Shown here one piece after another: positions 32,289-44,934 of a stretch of 64,000 nt of DNA. Location of the stretch: contig JBAIZL010000001.1 in NCBI GenBank assembly GCA_036971475.1, positions 137,134,192 through 137,198,191 of the forward strand, written 5' to 3'. A program made the translations under genes and the position numbers. Below the pieces are notes generated by a model that was given only the letters and a program-made list of their open reading frames with translations, was not told where the DNA came from and did not search any database. Source of the stretch: Prosapia bicincta (lineage: Eukaryota; Arthropoda; Insecta; Hemiptera; Cercopidae). Every line of letters begins with the position of its first letter. Positions within the stretch are counted from its first letter, which is position 1.

Positions 32289-32940
32289 CAATGAAAATAT
32301 TGAAAAAACCCCAATATCACAAAAATAATAAAAAAATAACAAATGAAACAAGTTACTTAAGATTAAACTCTTATGTACACTCCGATGACCATGTCATCAT
32401 CATCATCATCAGAGGGTCTTATTACAAAATTACAATCTAGTAAACAAGAAGTTACAAAGGTGTCACTCTAGTTTGTAACTTCTTGTTTGTTTGGTTGCAA
32501 TTTTTTAATAGTGTCACTCTAGTTTGTAACTTCTTGTTTGCTAGATTGTAATTTTGTAATAGTGTCACTCTAGTTTGTAATTCCTTATTTGCTTGATTAT
32601 AATTTTGTAATAGTGTCACACTAGTTTGTAACTTCTTGTTTGCTTGGTTGTAATTTTGTAACAGTGTCACTCTAGTTTGTAACTCCTTATTTGCTTGATT
32701 ATAATTTTGTAATAGTGTCACACTAGTTTGTAACTTCTTGTTTGCTTGGTTGTAATTTTGTAATAGTATCACTCCAGTTTGTAACTTCTTGTTTGCTAGA
32801 TTGAAATTTTGTAATAAGACCGTCTGATGATGATAACATGGTTATCGAAATGTACATAAGAGTTTAATTTTAAGTAACTTGTTTTATTTGTTGTTTTTTA
32901 TTATTTTGTGGTATTGGGGTTCTTTTCAATATTTTCATTG
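32289..32940. mobile_element. 652-bp inverted-repeat element with hammerhead-like ends and internal 51-bp array
   Basis: Arms 32289-32457 and 32773-32940 are reverse complements with few differences and are bounded by CAATGAAAATATTG. The right arm carries CTGATGA (32824-32830), one extra base, a perfect 6-bp hairpin with loop ATG (32832-32846), GAAA (32847-32850) and a 3-bp stem III with loop TA. Stem I is possible with an internal loop. The left arm holds the same motif on the minus strand with an expanded ATC repeat and GAAA changed to GGAG. Between the arms is a tandem array. Arrangement and motif resemble terminal repeats of Penelope-like elements. No coding sequence for a reverse transcriptase is present, and no target duplication is evident. 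Confidence 0.65.
32458..32810. repeat. 51-bp minisatellite, about 7 copies
   Basis: The unit contains GTGTCACTCTAGTTTGTAAC, then TTCTTGTTTGCTTGGTTGTA, then ATTTTGTAATA. Anchors lie every 51 bp (32461, 32512, 32563, 32614 and on). Because 51 is a multiple of three and the minus strand lacks stops, a 106-codon frame (32452-32772) reads 17-residue repeats such as LLQNYNQANKELQTRVT. It is amphipathic and coiled-coil-like, but is best explained as array translation. Confidence 0.92.
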
Positions 32941-34523
32941 TAATTTAAAAATTGAGTTTTTCTAAAACCCGCCAACAAAGAGCAATGTTTTAATGTCAGG
33001 AATTATAGTGCTATAATGTATACCAATATTCCTTAACGGTAACCAAGATGATTATGTTAAGAATTTCGCCAGTAAGTCGATAGAAATTCCAAGGATATGT
33101 TAATACAGTTATGACTACAATATCAGCATGGATGTGAGATAGGGAAGCATTATGAATCGCGTGCTTAGCGAACGCATCCCTAAGATACACCATCCCTCTC
33201 TTGCAGATTACATAAGGGAAGACCCCAACGTCTATTGACCATTTCATCCCCTTCTTACGTCATATATAAATATTTACTAAAATTTAATTGTTATCATTTT
33301 AGTTTTAATTGGTTTAATATAAACTGTTTAAGTATTTAGAATTAATTTAATTTTAGATTTATCTTTTAATTAATACTTTTAATTTTAAATAGCTAAGTTT
33401 ACGTTTAGTATTAAACATTTAGATTTAGTTCCCTATGTTCATCATAGTTTTAGTTTGCTATTGGTTTTCTCTATCTGGTTTTTCGCCAAGAAAACATGCG
33501 TACAGGAATAAGGGATCTTGTGAAACATAGTTACTATTAAAATAGTAGCTACATAAAAGTAAAAATATGGTTCGACTGGGCAAGACCGATTTCCTGAAGA
33601 GGTATGCAGGTTATCGCTGATCGTCACTTTCACCCAATACAAATTGCTGGAATAAGATAAAAACATTAGAATTTAACCTTAGTTAGCCTTAAAAGGTTCA
33701 GAGTAACATATTTACTCAAACGTATCTTTCTCGTGTCTACTAAACTATTTTTAATTTAGTATATTTGGTTGTTATATATTTCTTCCGGATTTAAAGTTGC
33801 ACTAAAATAAAGAAATCTATTTATTCAAAATCAATAAACACAGCTCGATACATTAAAATAAAATAACACGAACAATAAAAAAGCTTAATTCAGTAAAGAT
33901 GGTGTTTTATATAGTTTTACACATTAGAAGAACAGTATTACTAAAATAGATTCATTCTAATTTTATTATTTTTATACGAAGGTTTAAATGAAATAAATTT
34001 TACTCCCAAATTGGGAACGCAAAACAAAGATACAAGAATTCTCGATACCATCTGAGTCACCCAATGATCTAGAAGTCACAAACCACATCCTGTGCGTGAA
34101 TGCGACTGAGCCATTACGGGTTTAAAAATACCCACTCTCAGAACACCCTCTTCCACTTGATAATGAATACGAGCTAAGCACATTGTCACAGCTGCAGCCA
34201 TTGTTTCCTCATAATAGTGTCAAACTTCGACATCTTCTATTAAAAAGTGCGTTAAAGTCTTTAAACGGTCGAAGAAGATATACTACTCACGCGAACAATG
34301 CTATACTACATAACGTGTGTTGTCTACCAATGCTCCGGGTAGCGGGTAGACACATCCCTCGTCAAGGCAACTGAGAGCATATCTACTTCAGACAAGCGAC
34401 CATCATTGTCACAATGTTCCTCTATAATGAGAACCAAGGGATGTTATGGGCTTTCCTTACTTCTACCTAATTCCCTCCCCCAGAGGGTAGGAATGATGGT
34501 CCCCTTCTTTATGGCCCCCGTTA
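32941..34523. other. Gene-free, AT-rich DNA
   Basis: 33260-33430 is low-complexity TTTAATTTTA-type sequence. No exon, RNA or element end is supported. Confidence 0.5.
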
Positions 34524-34765
34524 GGAATGATGTCTACTCCAGATGCGCGATCCCAGATACAAGCAGCGATGATGATACAACCCTTACATCTTCTATCAGG
34601 AGATTTCATGTTTCTACCTTCCTACCTATATTCCCCTCCCCCCAGAGGAATGATGTCTACTCCAGATGCGCGATCCCAGATACAAGCAGCGATGATGATA
34701 CAACCCTTACATCTTCTATCAGGAGATTTCATGTTCCTACCTTCCTACCTATATTCCCCTCCCTT
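34524..34765. repeat. Near-identical 123-bp tandem duplication
   Basis: Copies 34524-34646 and 34647-about 34765 both start GGAATGATGTCTACTCCAGA and differ at very few positions. The length is 41 codons, so two overlapping plus-strand frames (34406-34807 and 34527-34859) stay open across both copies. Neither shows a known motif. It is a young duplication. Confidence 0.9.
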
Positions 34766-35049
34766 TCCTTCATATGCGGCTACAATCACACTATCTGGTC
34801 ATATTGAAACGATAAAACAATTCTTTCCTGTCAGGCAAAATATAGCCTTAGTGATATAGCCTGTTCCGTCTTCCTTCTTACCACTTCTGGGTTCTTTTAT
34901 TTCTGTTTTCAGTATTTTCTCCTTTAGCAAACGGACACAGACTTCTTTATGGCCCAGATAGGGAGAAGGACTTCTTTGGGATAACGAGCCTGCATAACTG
35001 ATCCCCATACCCCCTTTAAATCCTCTGCTTAGACTTTTTTCTCTGTCTA

Positions 35050-35300
35050 AATTCTACCAGTATTTACCAGCATACACCTACCACAATCCTACCACTATTC
35101 ATCCTTCTTAATCTAACTTTTATCCTACCAGCATTCACCTATTTTAATTATGCCAGCATTCACCTACCTTAATCCTAGCAGTATTCCTCCTCCTTAACCC
35201 CCCCCCCACTATTAACCTCTCTTTATTCCCCACCTTAATCCTACCAGTATTCACTACCATGTTTGATCTATACTCGTAATCCTACCACGTCACCTTATTC
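35050..35300. repeat. Degenerate CCTACCAGTATTCACC repeats
   Basis: Variants of AATCCTACCAGTATTCACCT recur at irregular spacing of roughly 25-40 bp, with a 10-base C run near 35200. It looks like an old, decayed minisatellite. Confidence 0.6.
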
Positions 35301-35756
35301 GTAAAAACAATTAGGATTTACATGTCAAGTCGTAAAGTGAGAGTAAAGGTTTAAAATTTAATAAGACGCTATATTTCAAAAAGTAGGTGAACAAAATCAA
35401 GGACTAGATTTATAACGCAACCCAAGAAGTTATTTAAATAGCTAAAACTTTGTCCCGTTCTATAAACTTCGGATTTGGCTTCCCAAACGAAACGTTCACT
35501 TTAACACCATCCATCAACCGATATTTTTCTGCCCCGAAAACTTCCGTTCAACGATGTTTCCGGTTCTCTTTCTTCCGCCTCGCTTTAACAGTATCTTTGT
35601 ATCTCTTTAACGTTTGCCACCATATAAGCAATGAAACAAGCTCAAACATCATCAGTTTTTTAACGTTACATGTGTGGTCTGTCAAGTTGAAGACAGTGAG
35701 GTAACCCATCTCTTGGGGAAATCTAGAGTCAATATTTTCGGATATATTCACTGATC

Positions 35757-35960
35757 CTGAAGATAAAACGCTATTTCCATCGAAACATGCAGCCTATTTT
35801 TCAATTCCTACTATTAGATCACACTCGCCCTACATAAATTTATATATCTTGTAAAAATTTTCAATCGTTAATAAAATAAACTTTTAATCATCCACTCAAG
35901 TTCAAATACATTTTTTTCAACCTGTAGTTTATGACAATTGATGTAAAAAGTATTTTCAAA
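35757..35960 (+). repeat. Retroelement-type 3' end; copy 1 of a dispersed repeat
   Basis: CTGAAGA at 35757-35763, GAAAC at 35782-35786, then a sequence from 35797 (TTTTCAATTCC..) to about 35960 that is recognisably repeated at 58262-58427. Shared blocks are TTCAATCGTTAATAA, TCAACTCAAGTT-like and AACCTGTAG. The hammerhead-like core here lacks a convincing stem III. Confidence 0.6.
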
Positions 35961-36484
35961 CGCTTATTTATTCAATAGTTAAATTTAAAAAGTTGATGAC
36001 TCGTTCGAATTCGTACTTTGACACTGAACCAACTTTCCCACGGCTAGAAGTCTATTACTTAAAAATCTTTATGAAATTATGAGAGAAATGATCTTTGGAG
36101 TAACGAAGCTTTACAAAAGCTGGAAAAAATGAGAAATTATAGACCCCCAACAAACTCATAAATTAGAAACGAAGAAAAAAAAGTGAATAAATAGTAACAA
36201 ATAATAATAGTCCAACACCATACCTACTGTATAGAGAGGAAAATTGCGAGGAAATTCGCTTTCTATTTTGCCACTTAATATTGTGATTCTACCATATGTA
36301 TATATACATGTTTATATTAATTATAATTATAAAATAAAAAGTAACTAAAATACACCTCAGTAAAAAACTATAATACTACTTATTTATTCAATATTTAGTA
36401 CATTACAAATACGTGTTATGATTAATATTTGAACTGGTTTGTGAGTTGAAGTGATGAATAAATAATAACACTTGCTTTCCATAC

Positions 36485-36506
36485 GCGTTTCAATAATTTA
36501 TCAGTG
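36485..36506 (-). repeat. Decayed hammerhead-like motif, minus strand
   Basis: The minus strand reads CTGATAA, a short AT stem, GAAAC, GC and GTA. The mini stem III geometry is kept and the core is mutated (G8 to A). ATTATTTATTC follows. Confidence 0.3.
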
Positions 36507-37468
36507 AGACTATATTTACAATTACAACTGCAACTAATGATGATGCTGTATGTAATTGTAGGTTTGTCTACAGGTTATTTATTTATTTTTTTTATCTTAC
36601 ACTAAATTCATTCCTTGTACATAGTTTATTATTTTTTAACGGAGTTCAATATAAGTATAATCATAACACCAAGAAAACTAAATTGCGATTAGAAATCTGT
36701 ATATAAAAGATTCAAAATATTAAAGTTATATTAAGTGTACATAACATCTCTTTATGTTTTAAGTTTGTTAACAACTGTTTTTTTATGTTTTCCGATACAA
36801 TATTTATACCATCAGTGTTATTGTTTAGTTTGTTGGGTTAACCCTTCAATGCATGATTTTTTATTTTGAGGCAAAAAAATTACCAGCATTAACATTTAGT
36901 GAGTATAAAAGGGGAAAAATGTTTAAAAAAATATACTTTTAATATTAATGTAATTAAATGATAATTTATTGATTGTAGCTGATCAGCTACACCATGCATT
37001 GAAAGCAAAAATTCAGCTTTTACTTCTAGGTTTCTTGGAAATATAATATGATTTCTTCTAACCTTCTAGAACCCATTCCGCACTCTACAAGCATTACTTA
37101 GAGAAACGTTTAGCAGTTTACACAATACTTCTTTGGGCACGACATTATTGGTTCTGCTAGAGATAACAGTGCCAAGTTACTTGGTACGGTTCAGTGCTCA
37201 CCCTCGATACGTGAGTCCAGCCTGTTGTACTAAACATCTGCAGAACACAAACGCACACGTTCAACGCCCAGCATTAACGTTACTTAAAACTACTTTAAAT
37301 TGTAAGTACTGCATTGCTGAATATTTACAGCGCTAACAGCTGCTGACGAGTATTTTCCACCAATCTACCACAGGCACTCATAATATGAAACTAAATTGGC
37401 AACACATTAATGGAGGATGAAGATGCAAGTAAGTATGAAGAAATTCAGTAGGTTTAATATACGATTTA
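36507..37468. other. Gene-free DNA
   Basis: AT-rich; short frames without recognisable motifs. Confidence 0.5.
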
Positions 37469-37486
37469 TATGAGGAGCACGTAAAA

Positions 37487-37962
37487 GAAGGGTATTGTCT
37501 CAAACCACTAAGGTACGACTCTATAAAACCTTAATTCGGCCAGTCCTAACGTATGGAGTGAAAACGTGGACTTTAACCGCCGTGATAAAAAAGCAGTTGA
37601 CATGAGCTTGTGAGCGTAAGCTTGTTTGAGCGTAAGCTTTTGAGGAAAATTTATGGTCCGGTCCCAAATGTGTGGAAGCTTCGATCTAATGCCGAGTTGA
37701 ATTCCTTATACAAAGACGCAAATGTGGTCGAGTTTATTAAAACACGACGTCTAGAATGGTTGGGCCTCATCATAAGAGAGCCCACTAATAGAATGCCGAG
37801 CAAAATTTTGCATGGCACTAAGATTGGGAAAAGAAGAGTTGGCCGACCAAGAAGACGATGGCTTGAGGGTACTCGGCATTACAGCATGGAAACAGAAGGC
37901 TAGAGACAGAACATGGCAGGTCATTGTTAAGGAAACCAAGGCGCTACGTAGTGAGTAGTATG
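37487..37962 (+). pseudogene. 5'-truncated non-LTR retrotransposon: C-terminal end of the reverse transcriptase protein
   Basis: Translation gives VRLYKTLIRPVLTYGVKTWT (from about 37510), then after a frame change LFERKLLRKIYGPV and TRRLEWLGLIIRE, then GKRRVGRPRRRWLEG, then after a second frame change LGITAWKQKARDRTWQVIVK and a stop at 37956-37958. These blocks in this order are the thumb and C-terminal part of the endonuclease-reverse transcriptase of insect LINEs. The catalytic palm motif and endonuclease lie upstream in a full element and are absent. Two frameshifts and internal stops make it dead. A near-identical 18-bp direct repeat (TATGAGGAGCAYGTAAAM) flanks it at 37469-37486 and 37963-37980, consistent with a target duplication. 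The LINE clade cannot be fixed from this fragment. Confidence 0.85.
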
Positions 37963-37980
37963 TATGAGGAGCATGTAAAC

Positions 37981-39020
37981 AAATGGGAAACTAGTCTGGG
38001 TTAAGAAAATGATAGTATGTATAACAAAAAAAGGAAAGAATCTAATGTAAACTAAAAATACCTTCAGAAAATATTTTGTAAATAGCTTGCGGAAGACGTA
38101 ATACTAAAAGAACATTAATGAACACGTGCTATTTGTGAACGAATCCAAAGAAGCTGAAAGGTTACAAGGAAAGGGGAAACAAATAGGGTAGGTAAAAGGG
38201 TAAAGGCATATGGAAAACTGATTTGGAGAATAGCTGCATAAAGACGAACAAAGTAAAACGAAAGAGTATTAGAAAAAAGATTGGAAATGAATATAGAGAC
38301 AAACATTATGGCTTTGCCTAAGTACAATGGAGGAAACGTTTATAGCAGAAAATATAAAACGATGCATTACTAAGATAAACGAATAAAAGCGTAAAGCCGA
38401 AAACACTGTTGTTTGTATAAAGATGAGTAATAATGAAAAACATTCCCATGGGTAGATAACTACATTAGGTGTAATTTTGTTTATAAAACATTATTAATTT
38501 CATTAATAATTTGAAACCTATTAAAAATATTATGGAAAATGATACCAAACTCGACCATGGTGTCAACGCACTTAATATCAATTTGGCGAACACATTTTCT
38601 AATTAGTACATCTTACATTTAAGAGTTATTAAGTTTAAGACAATATAATCAAATAATATTATTTTCCATAACGTTTGTAGTAGGTTACAAATATTTGATG
38701 AAAATAGTTATATTAGGTTTTGAAAAATTTACATCCTTCAAGAGAGATAACCAGTAGATGACTTCCCCCTGGACGATGAAGGTTTATAGGAGCTCAGGGC
38801 TCAACCAGACCTACACAGAGGATAAGTGATCTGAAAAAAGTTACCATGGCAACGATGACAACCGACAAACGAAGCCCAATTCGAGAAATACGTCTGTAAA
38901 CAAGTATGTAGTCAGTTAAAACAACACTGTAGAAGAGTATCAGCTTGAAATGTAGTTTGGTACGTGACTCGACCACAGGAACTTGCCGATGTTACCTCAC
39001 GAACGTGAATGGCATATGGT
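37981..39020. other. Gene-free DNA, possibly old retrotransposon sequence
   Basis: Purine-rich DNA after the LINE fragment (38000-38400) may be further diverged element sequence, but no motif is identifiable. The 70-codon minus frame at 38115-38327 is its hydrophobic complement. Confidence 0.4.
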
Positions 39021-39365
39021 TTTACAATAAACCTCTACATTCTAATACTGACGTCACAGGCTTCATGTTTACAGAATTGTCATGAAAACTACCACCACAC
39101 CTATTGATGGACTAAGTTACGAAACAAAACAAAAAATTATTATTTAATAAAAAAAACTAACAAATTTTATACGTAGAACTTTTACATAACCCCAAAACGT
39201 ATATAGGAAATACACCTCAAAATTCTGATTACGTGAAAAGCTTGATGTTTACAGAAACGTCACAAAATCTATACACTGTTATGACACCTGATGATGGTCT
39301 CACAGACGAAACATAACGATTATAAAAATTATTATTTAATAAAATAAACTAACAAGTTCAATAAC
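39021..39365 (+). mobile_element. Tandem pair of about 180-bp repeats with hammerhead-like motif
   Basis: Two diverged direct copies have landmarks CTTSATGTTTACAGAA at 39061 and 39241 and ATTATTATTTAATAAA at the end of each. The second copy has CTGATGA (39288-39294), hairpin GTCT-CAC-AGAC (39297-39307) and GAAAC (39308-39312). The first has the mutated form TTGATGG..GAAAC. A head-to-tail pair of such repeats is the other known arrangement of Penelope-like terminal repeats. Stem III is not convincing here. Confidence 0.5.
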
Positions 39366-42300
39366 TAATTCTATTAAATGAAACTCATTTCAGTGACCAA
39401 GTTATCATATTCATTAGTTTTCATCTATATTTTACATAAGTTTAAAGTTATATTTTACTTATAAACTGTAGGTTTTATCATTGAAGGTGAAGCCTTAATT
39501 ACTGAAGGCGAGTCGTCATTTAATGAACAGAATTATACTTGTATGTGTTGGTTTTAATATTAAATTATTTGACTTCGTCAAGATAAAATTTGTATAAAAT
39601 CCGAATGAAATGAATTTTGCTCGGCATTATCTTACAAACACTGCACTAACAAAGAAAAGCTATTGTATCGACAGGAAGGGCATAAATTTCGATAATCGAT
39701 TCTGGCCAGCAATCATTAAAGCGCGCTAATCTGTTTACAAGTTAATACACTTTGTTTAACCGAAATTAAAATAAATTTCGAAACCGCCTTCTAGAATCCC
39801 ACCGCTTCCCGCCGGTGTAGGCTGCCGGTTTCTCCGAGTGGGCGGTCCTAAGGCGTACCTACGGAGAAATCATAGGGACAGCGACCTGTACGCTAACAAT
39901 TAGCACTGGTTTGTTTTGCGATTTTGCTTTGTCTGAGACGGACGACTCGGTTGTGTCCAGTTGTATGACACTAGTAAAGAAGATGACGTTGCTGCCCTAT
40001 GACACTCTTCTATTCCCCACCCCCGGGCGACAATCTTGTCCTCCTACCCTCCTGAATACAATCCACCTTGGTAAAACCACGAAATGATAGAGAGGGATAT
40101 TTTTTGTGGAGTTATTAAACGCTAATGGCCGAAGCGATGCAAAGGTTACGGTCATTGCATTTCTTTTATTTTATATTTTTAAGGCAACTATGAATATTTG
40201 ATAGGAAAGTATTCTGGGTAAAGGTAGAATTAAGAAGAGACATACAGGTAGGGATATAGAGAAGACCGAGTATAAAGGGTCGGGTACCTGAAGTAGGTCA
40301 ACATTCTGGGGAAGAGAGGTTCATCAACCCTTCCGCAAAACTGAGAGTGGAGGAGTTAGAACGGCCAGAGAACTGACAGGTTAGGAAGCATTGCTTGCTA
40401 CCTGAAAGATAGTACCGGGCCAAGCAGGTTCAACACAGCACAATTATGTTGCGAACGCGTACAAAAACGTAGTGTGGGTGTAACACAATCAAAACAAGTC
40501 GAAAGAGTTACCACTTCTATAAGAGAAAAATAATATCTGCAAGAACTCTAATCAATCAATACACAAAACAACAATAATTAAAAGCCTATAATAATATTAC
40601 AAAATTAATAATAGCGAAAACATATTTTGGTATAGCAAGTTAAAATAATTACTTTTATTAACTGGATACCCAATACGAATTGTATGCGAGACACAATGAG
40701 ACCAGGATCAGAAGGAAACTTGTATGATAGGTTGCTGTTGAGCACAAACAACCGAATCGGTGAATTTGATTGGTTAGAATAAAACTAAAACCTATTGTCC
40801 AATTGAATGACATGGTTATTACACTTTTTTAAAAAACAGCGTTAAAGCCTTTTGCGAAAGTATTTCAGTACTATAAGTCATATTTAAAAACAATATTCAG
40901 ATGACCGTTTAGACTAAATCTTCCCAAAGCATTATCCTAGGATCATAGCACAAGCTGTATATAATGATAGGTGCTCCTAAGTGGCGGCGTCAGAAACCTT
41001 CGATATGATGTGTATAGGAAAGATGTTGCGATGTTGCAACCACGGCCAGGCAACTGAATGACAATGATTGCTCGTTCATCGCAACCGGAATTACACGGTC
41101 TGTTATAACACTATGAAGGGGTTACAGTCTGCCATATGCCGCGCACATTGAAAGAGGGTGCGTTAAAAAACGTTATTTGATTAATTAAGCTTATTCAAAA
41201 TATAAAATTACAAAAGCACGAAATCAAGCACAGACCGGTCCGAATCCACCCCTCTAGTCCCTTATCATTCAATGCCAGATCTGCGTGGGGTGAGTTGCAA
41301 TGCAACGAGGAGAGCGCGCGGCCATTTTGCTTTCATTAATTATCTTCCATCGAATATATCAGCGATAGAGTTTATTCACAAATAACTGAATGGGTATAGG
41401 CGTACTATTGATAATAGTTTCACTTTTAATTGTATTAATATAGTGATTTATTTAATCTAGTATTTAATAGTATTAATACACTAAGCCCAATACAGACTAG
41501 TAGAGATGTGGGGAGGGTGAAGAATTGACGGTGACCTACTCTTTATCGGGATGGTAGAGAAGCATTTACTGGCTCTAGCTCCGAGTAAACATTGTATCAA
41601 TGTGACAGACTAGACGAAGTTATGTGTCGTACTGTAAAAGCCGAACGAATTCTTGGAACCAAATTATTGCTCGCATGTCTAGCGTCATGTCGTAAATTTG
41701 GAGTAAAACATAAACAAATCTAATTAAGTAGCATATTATTATTATTATCTATGATGTATCCAAGCTTCTCTGAGAACACAAGCCACAAATAAAAAAAATA
41801 ACGAGCTATATCTTGGAACGACGACTTCCGCTAACGTCTGACTTTAGTGTTGTGTTTAATAACCTGCGTCCAATTAAATGGCTTAGTTGGGTAAAAGTAA
41901 AAAATATCCCAACCAGTCGCTCATCGCAAGGTAAAGCGATATCTACAGTGCGTTGCCGGTGTGCAAGGAACAATTGGCGATTTCTTTTATATCACACTGA
42001 ATTTATAAGTGTGTTTTGAGTTATTATTAGGTTTCATTACCCGTTACTTGTATATTTATACGCAATACTACTCGGCAAAGAAAAGATTTAATTCTCTTAG
42101 CCCAACGTATCCAGGAATTGTGTCCTCGGGTAGAGGAGAGGTACTTCTAATGACCTCTCTTAAAAGCAGACTTGGTAAGCGATCGAGTCTTCGCGATACT
42201 GTAATTTTCCACTATTTCCAGGACCAGGTGAACATTATATCCCTCCGTTCGTCGTACTTGATTCTGTTTTCTTTTTTCTTACAATTGGGTGTGACGATTA

Positions 42301-43519
42301 GACACCGACAGAGAGTAGGTCTCCTTGGGGTAGGTGACCCTTCACACGTAATGGGATTATCCTCCTTATAGTCTCTACTACTAGGGTATTACACATCGCT
42401 TATCTATATTCACAATCCTTTTTTATCATCCGTAAATAAAAAATCATCCTGGTTGATCGCTTTAAAACTACGAAAAATACTTTGTCTATCACCTTACCTT
42501 AATATCATCATCACCTACATTGGAACTTTCTACATTTGTCTTCAACCCTCAAGTACTGAAGTTAACTTACTAGCGCGGCGTTCGGCTCTTTTACCGCGTA
42601 CCATATATGTGAAGGATAATGGTATAAACCTCCAATGGGAGCAAGGGTTATGCCTCGTGAGCACAGGATTGTTTACTAGTCACCCTCCGAAAAACCATGG
42701 TGTCTGTGGTTTTGCTTTTACAGGTATTACTTATTTCGCTTCATCAGCCAAAGTTGTGAATATTGACATGGTTAAAATAAGAACGTAAACTACTTCCTCT
42801 ATGATATGAACAAATATCATGTAGTCTGAAGTATAGCTTGTGAGGCGAGTGATGAAACTCTCTTGGGAACGACGAGGTCAAAAAGAATTGGCACATGAGC
42901 GGAACATCCCCTCGGACCAACAAAACTCTCAGTTTTATATCTTAGTGCGAGTCGTTTATATTGAGGTCTTTCCAAAAACATCAGTGTTGTAAAGTTGTGT
43001 TCAGGATTGTTACATAACACGTCAGCATGTACGTCTGTTGATAGGATATTGCTCCAACACTAGAGCAAGAAAATTATCAGAATCTTTAGACCCTACCAAA
43101 GGACTAATATTCGCGGGTGGGTAGTCCAACAGTTGTGTAAGCTTGTTCTCGAACTGCTACCTCCTATACTATGCCCAGAGAGAGAGAGTTTCATTACTCG
43201 CATTAATATCTATAAATCTAGTGTCGGTGAAGATAGCCCAAAAGGAGGGAGGTTGTGGTAGCCAGATAACGTTTCGCTGGCGTGTGTCTTATTCGGCCAC
43301 AAAGTCGACGTAGGACTTGTGGAGGGTTCTTGCCCGTGGACTTCATACAGAATCTGTAATAGATGGATGAGCGTTCTCGCAACGGTTAGCAAAACATATC
43401 TAACATAGTCCACTTTGTAAATTTTATTGTGGACGTTGTCTCAACAAACAGCGACAGTTCTACTATCGTAACAGTAGTTTTTGTTTTTTTGTAAACTGGC
43501 CACTACTATATCGACCTCC
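39366..43519. other. Gene-free DNA
   Basis: No supportable gene in about 4 kb. Short frames at 41813-42788 (67-120 codons) on the plus strand overlap one another and lack motifs or good splice bounds. A CpG-richer patch at about 41220-41345 ends in GCGCGCGGCCATTTTG, which contains a GCCAT (YY1/Pho-like) core and could be a promoter relic, but this is weak. Confidence 0.45.
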
Positions 43520-44058
43520 GCCGTCATTAACTCTCGATCCCGTCATTAACTCTCAATCTCATCATTAACTCTCAATCTCGTCATTAACTCTCGATCCCGT
43601 CATTAACTCTTGAGCTCGTCATGAACTCGCGATCCCGTCATTAACTCTCGATCCCGTCATTAACTCTCGAGCTCGTCATTAACTCTCAATCTCATCATTA
43701 ACTCTCGATCCCGTCATTAACTCTTGATTCCGTCATTAACTCTCGATCCCGTTATTAACTCTCGATCCCGTCATTAACTCTCGAGCTCGTCATTAAGTCT
43801 CAATCTCATCATTAACTCTCGATCCCGTCATTAACTCTCGATCCCATTATTAACTCTCGAGCTCGTCATTAACTCTCGATCTCATCATTAACTCTCGATC
43901 CCGTCATTAACTCTTGATTCCGTCATTAACTCTCGATCCCGTCATTAACTCTCGAGCTCGTCATTAACTCCCAATCCCGTCATTAACTCTCGATCCCGTC
44001 ATTAACTCTCGATTCCGTCATTAACTCTCAATCACGTCATTAACTCTTGATCCCGTAG
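43520..44058. repeat. 19-bp minisatellite, about 28 copies
   Basis: The unit is CGTCATTAACTCTCGATCC. Variants (GAGCT, AATCT, TGATT after CTCTC) are scattered, with partial order every few copies. Edges are sharp: it begins at CCGCCGTCATTAAC and ends at CTCTTGATCCCGTAGCC. It has no coding potential. Confidence 0.95.
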
Positions 44059-44934
44059 CCGATAATAATGTTAAAGGCCGTCAGGAATCACGTGTTAACG
44101 TAACCAACCACATGGATCTTCGTTACTGAAGTAACAACCACCCAGTTACATGTTTAATCCCTGAATATTTTCACAGTTTTAAATAACTTTACGTTCCTGA
44201 ACATGACAGTTAATACATTGACGTTAAGTGGGTTCGGGTTTTTCCGTGAAAGTTTAGAGACCAGAGCAGGGATGAGACTCGCCGCCAGAGGGCACGTCAA
44301 GCGCAGACTGAACAATACATTCTGACTTTACCCCTAAGAAGCCAGCCCCCAGCCTTCTTCTTTTCATTTAGACGCGAATATCACAAGAAAGATTAGCATT
44401 TTGTGTCTTACATATTGCAGCTTTAATATTTCATATATTTTACGCAAATAGAGCAAGTATCAGAGACGCAATCGCGTTAAATCACTGCGTTTGTGCGCTT
44501 TGCTCGATCGTATACAGTGTTCAGAGCCAAGATTTTTTTGTTGAATAAATCTCTGCATGTACTTTGAGTATTTTATTTTTCCTGGCGTTTGAAGGCGAAA
44601 GTTTCATTAGAGATCAATTGTACAGAATTGCGGTTAGTGTATGAGGAATTACATATAGAATTAAGTTAGAAACATATATCTCCCTTGATTCAAGGAGATA
44701 AAGTGCAATCTTAGCTTTAATGCTGCAGCACCTTGCCTATGACGTAGGTTTACGTTTTACCAGGACAATATAGAATATATGTTACGTATCAGCAATAAAG
44801 TTATTGACAAAAAAATATGTTTGAATTATATAGATTGGATTCATAAGCTCCGTTGCTATTGGGACGATATAGGATATTTTCTAGTTTTAAGGCAATTAGC
44901 CAGGATGATAATTGGCGCCTAAAAAACAGAACAG
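44059..44934. other. Gene-free DNA
   Basis: Nothing recognisable. Confidence 0.5.

Noticed and set aside
34406..34859. Two overlapping plus-strand frames with 41-residue repeats
   Set aside because: They arise from a young 123-bp duplication; both frames are open equally and neither has a motif or splice signal.
41813..42788. Cluster of plus-strand frames up to 120 codons as a possible multi-exon gene
   Set aside because: Frames overlap, composition is like the surroundings, and no donor/acceptor pairs or domains were found.
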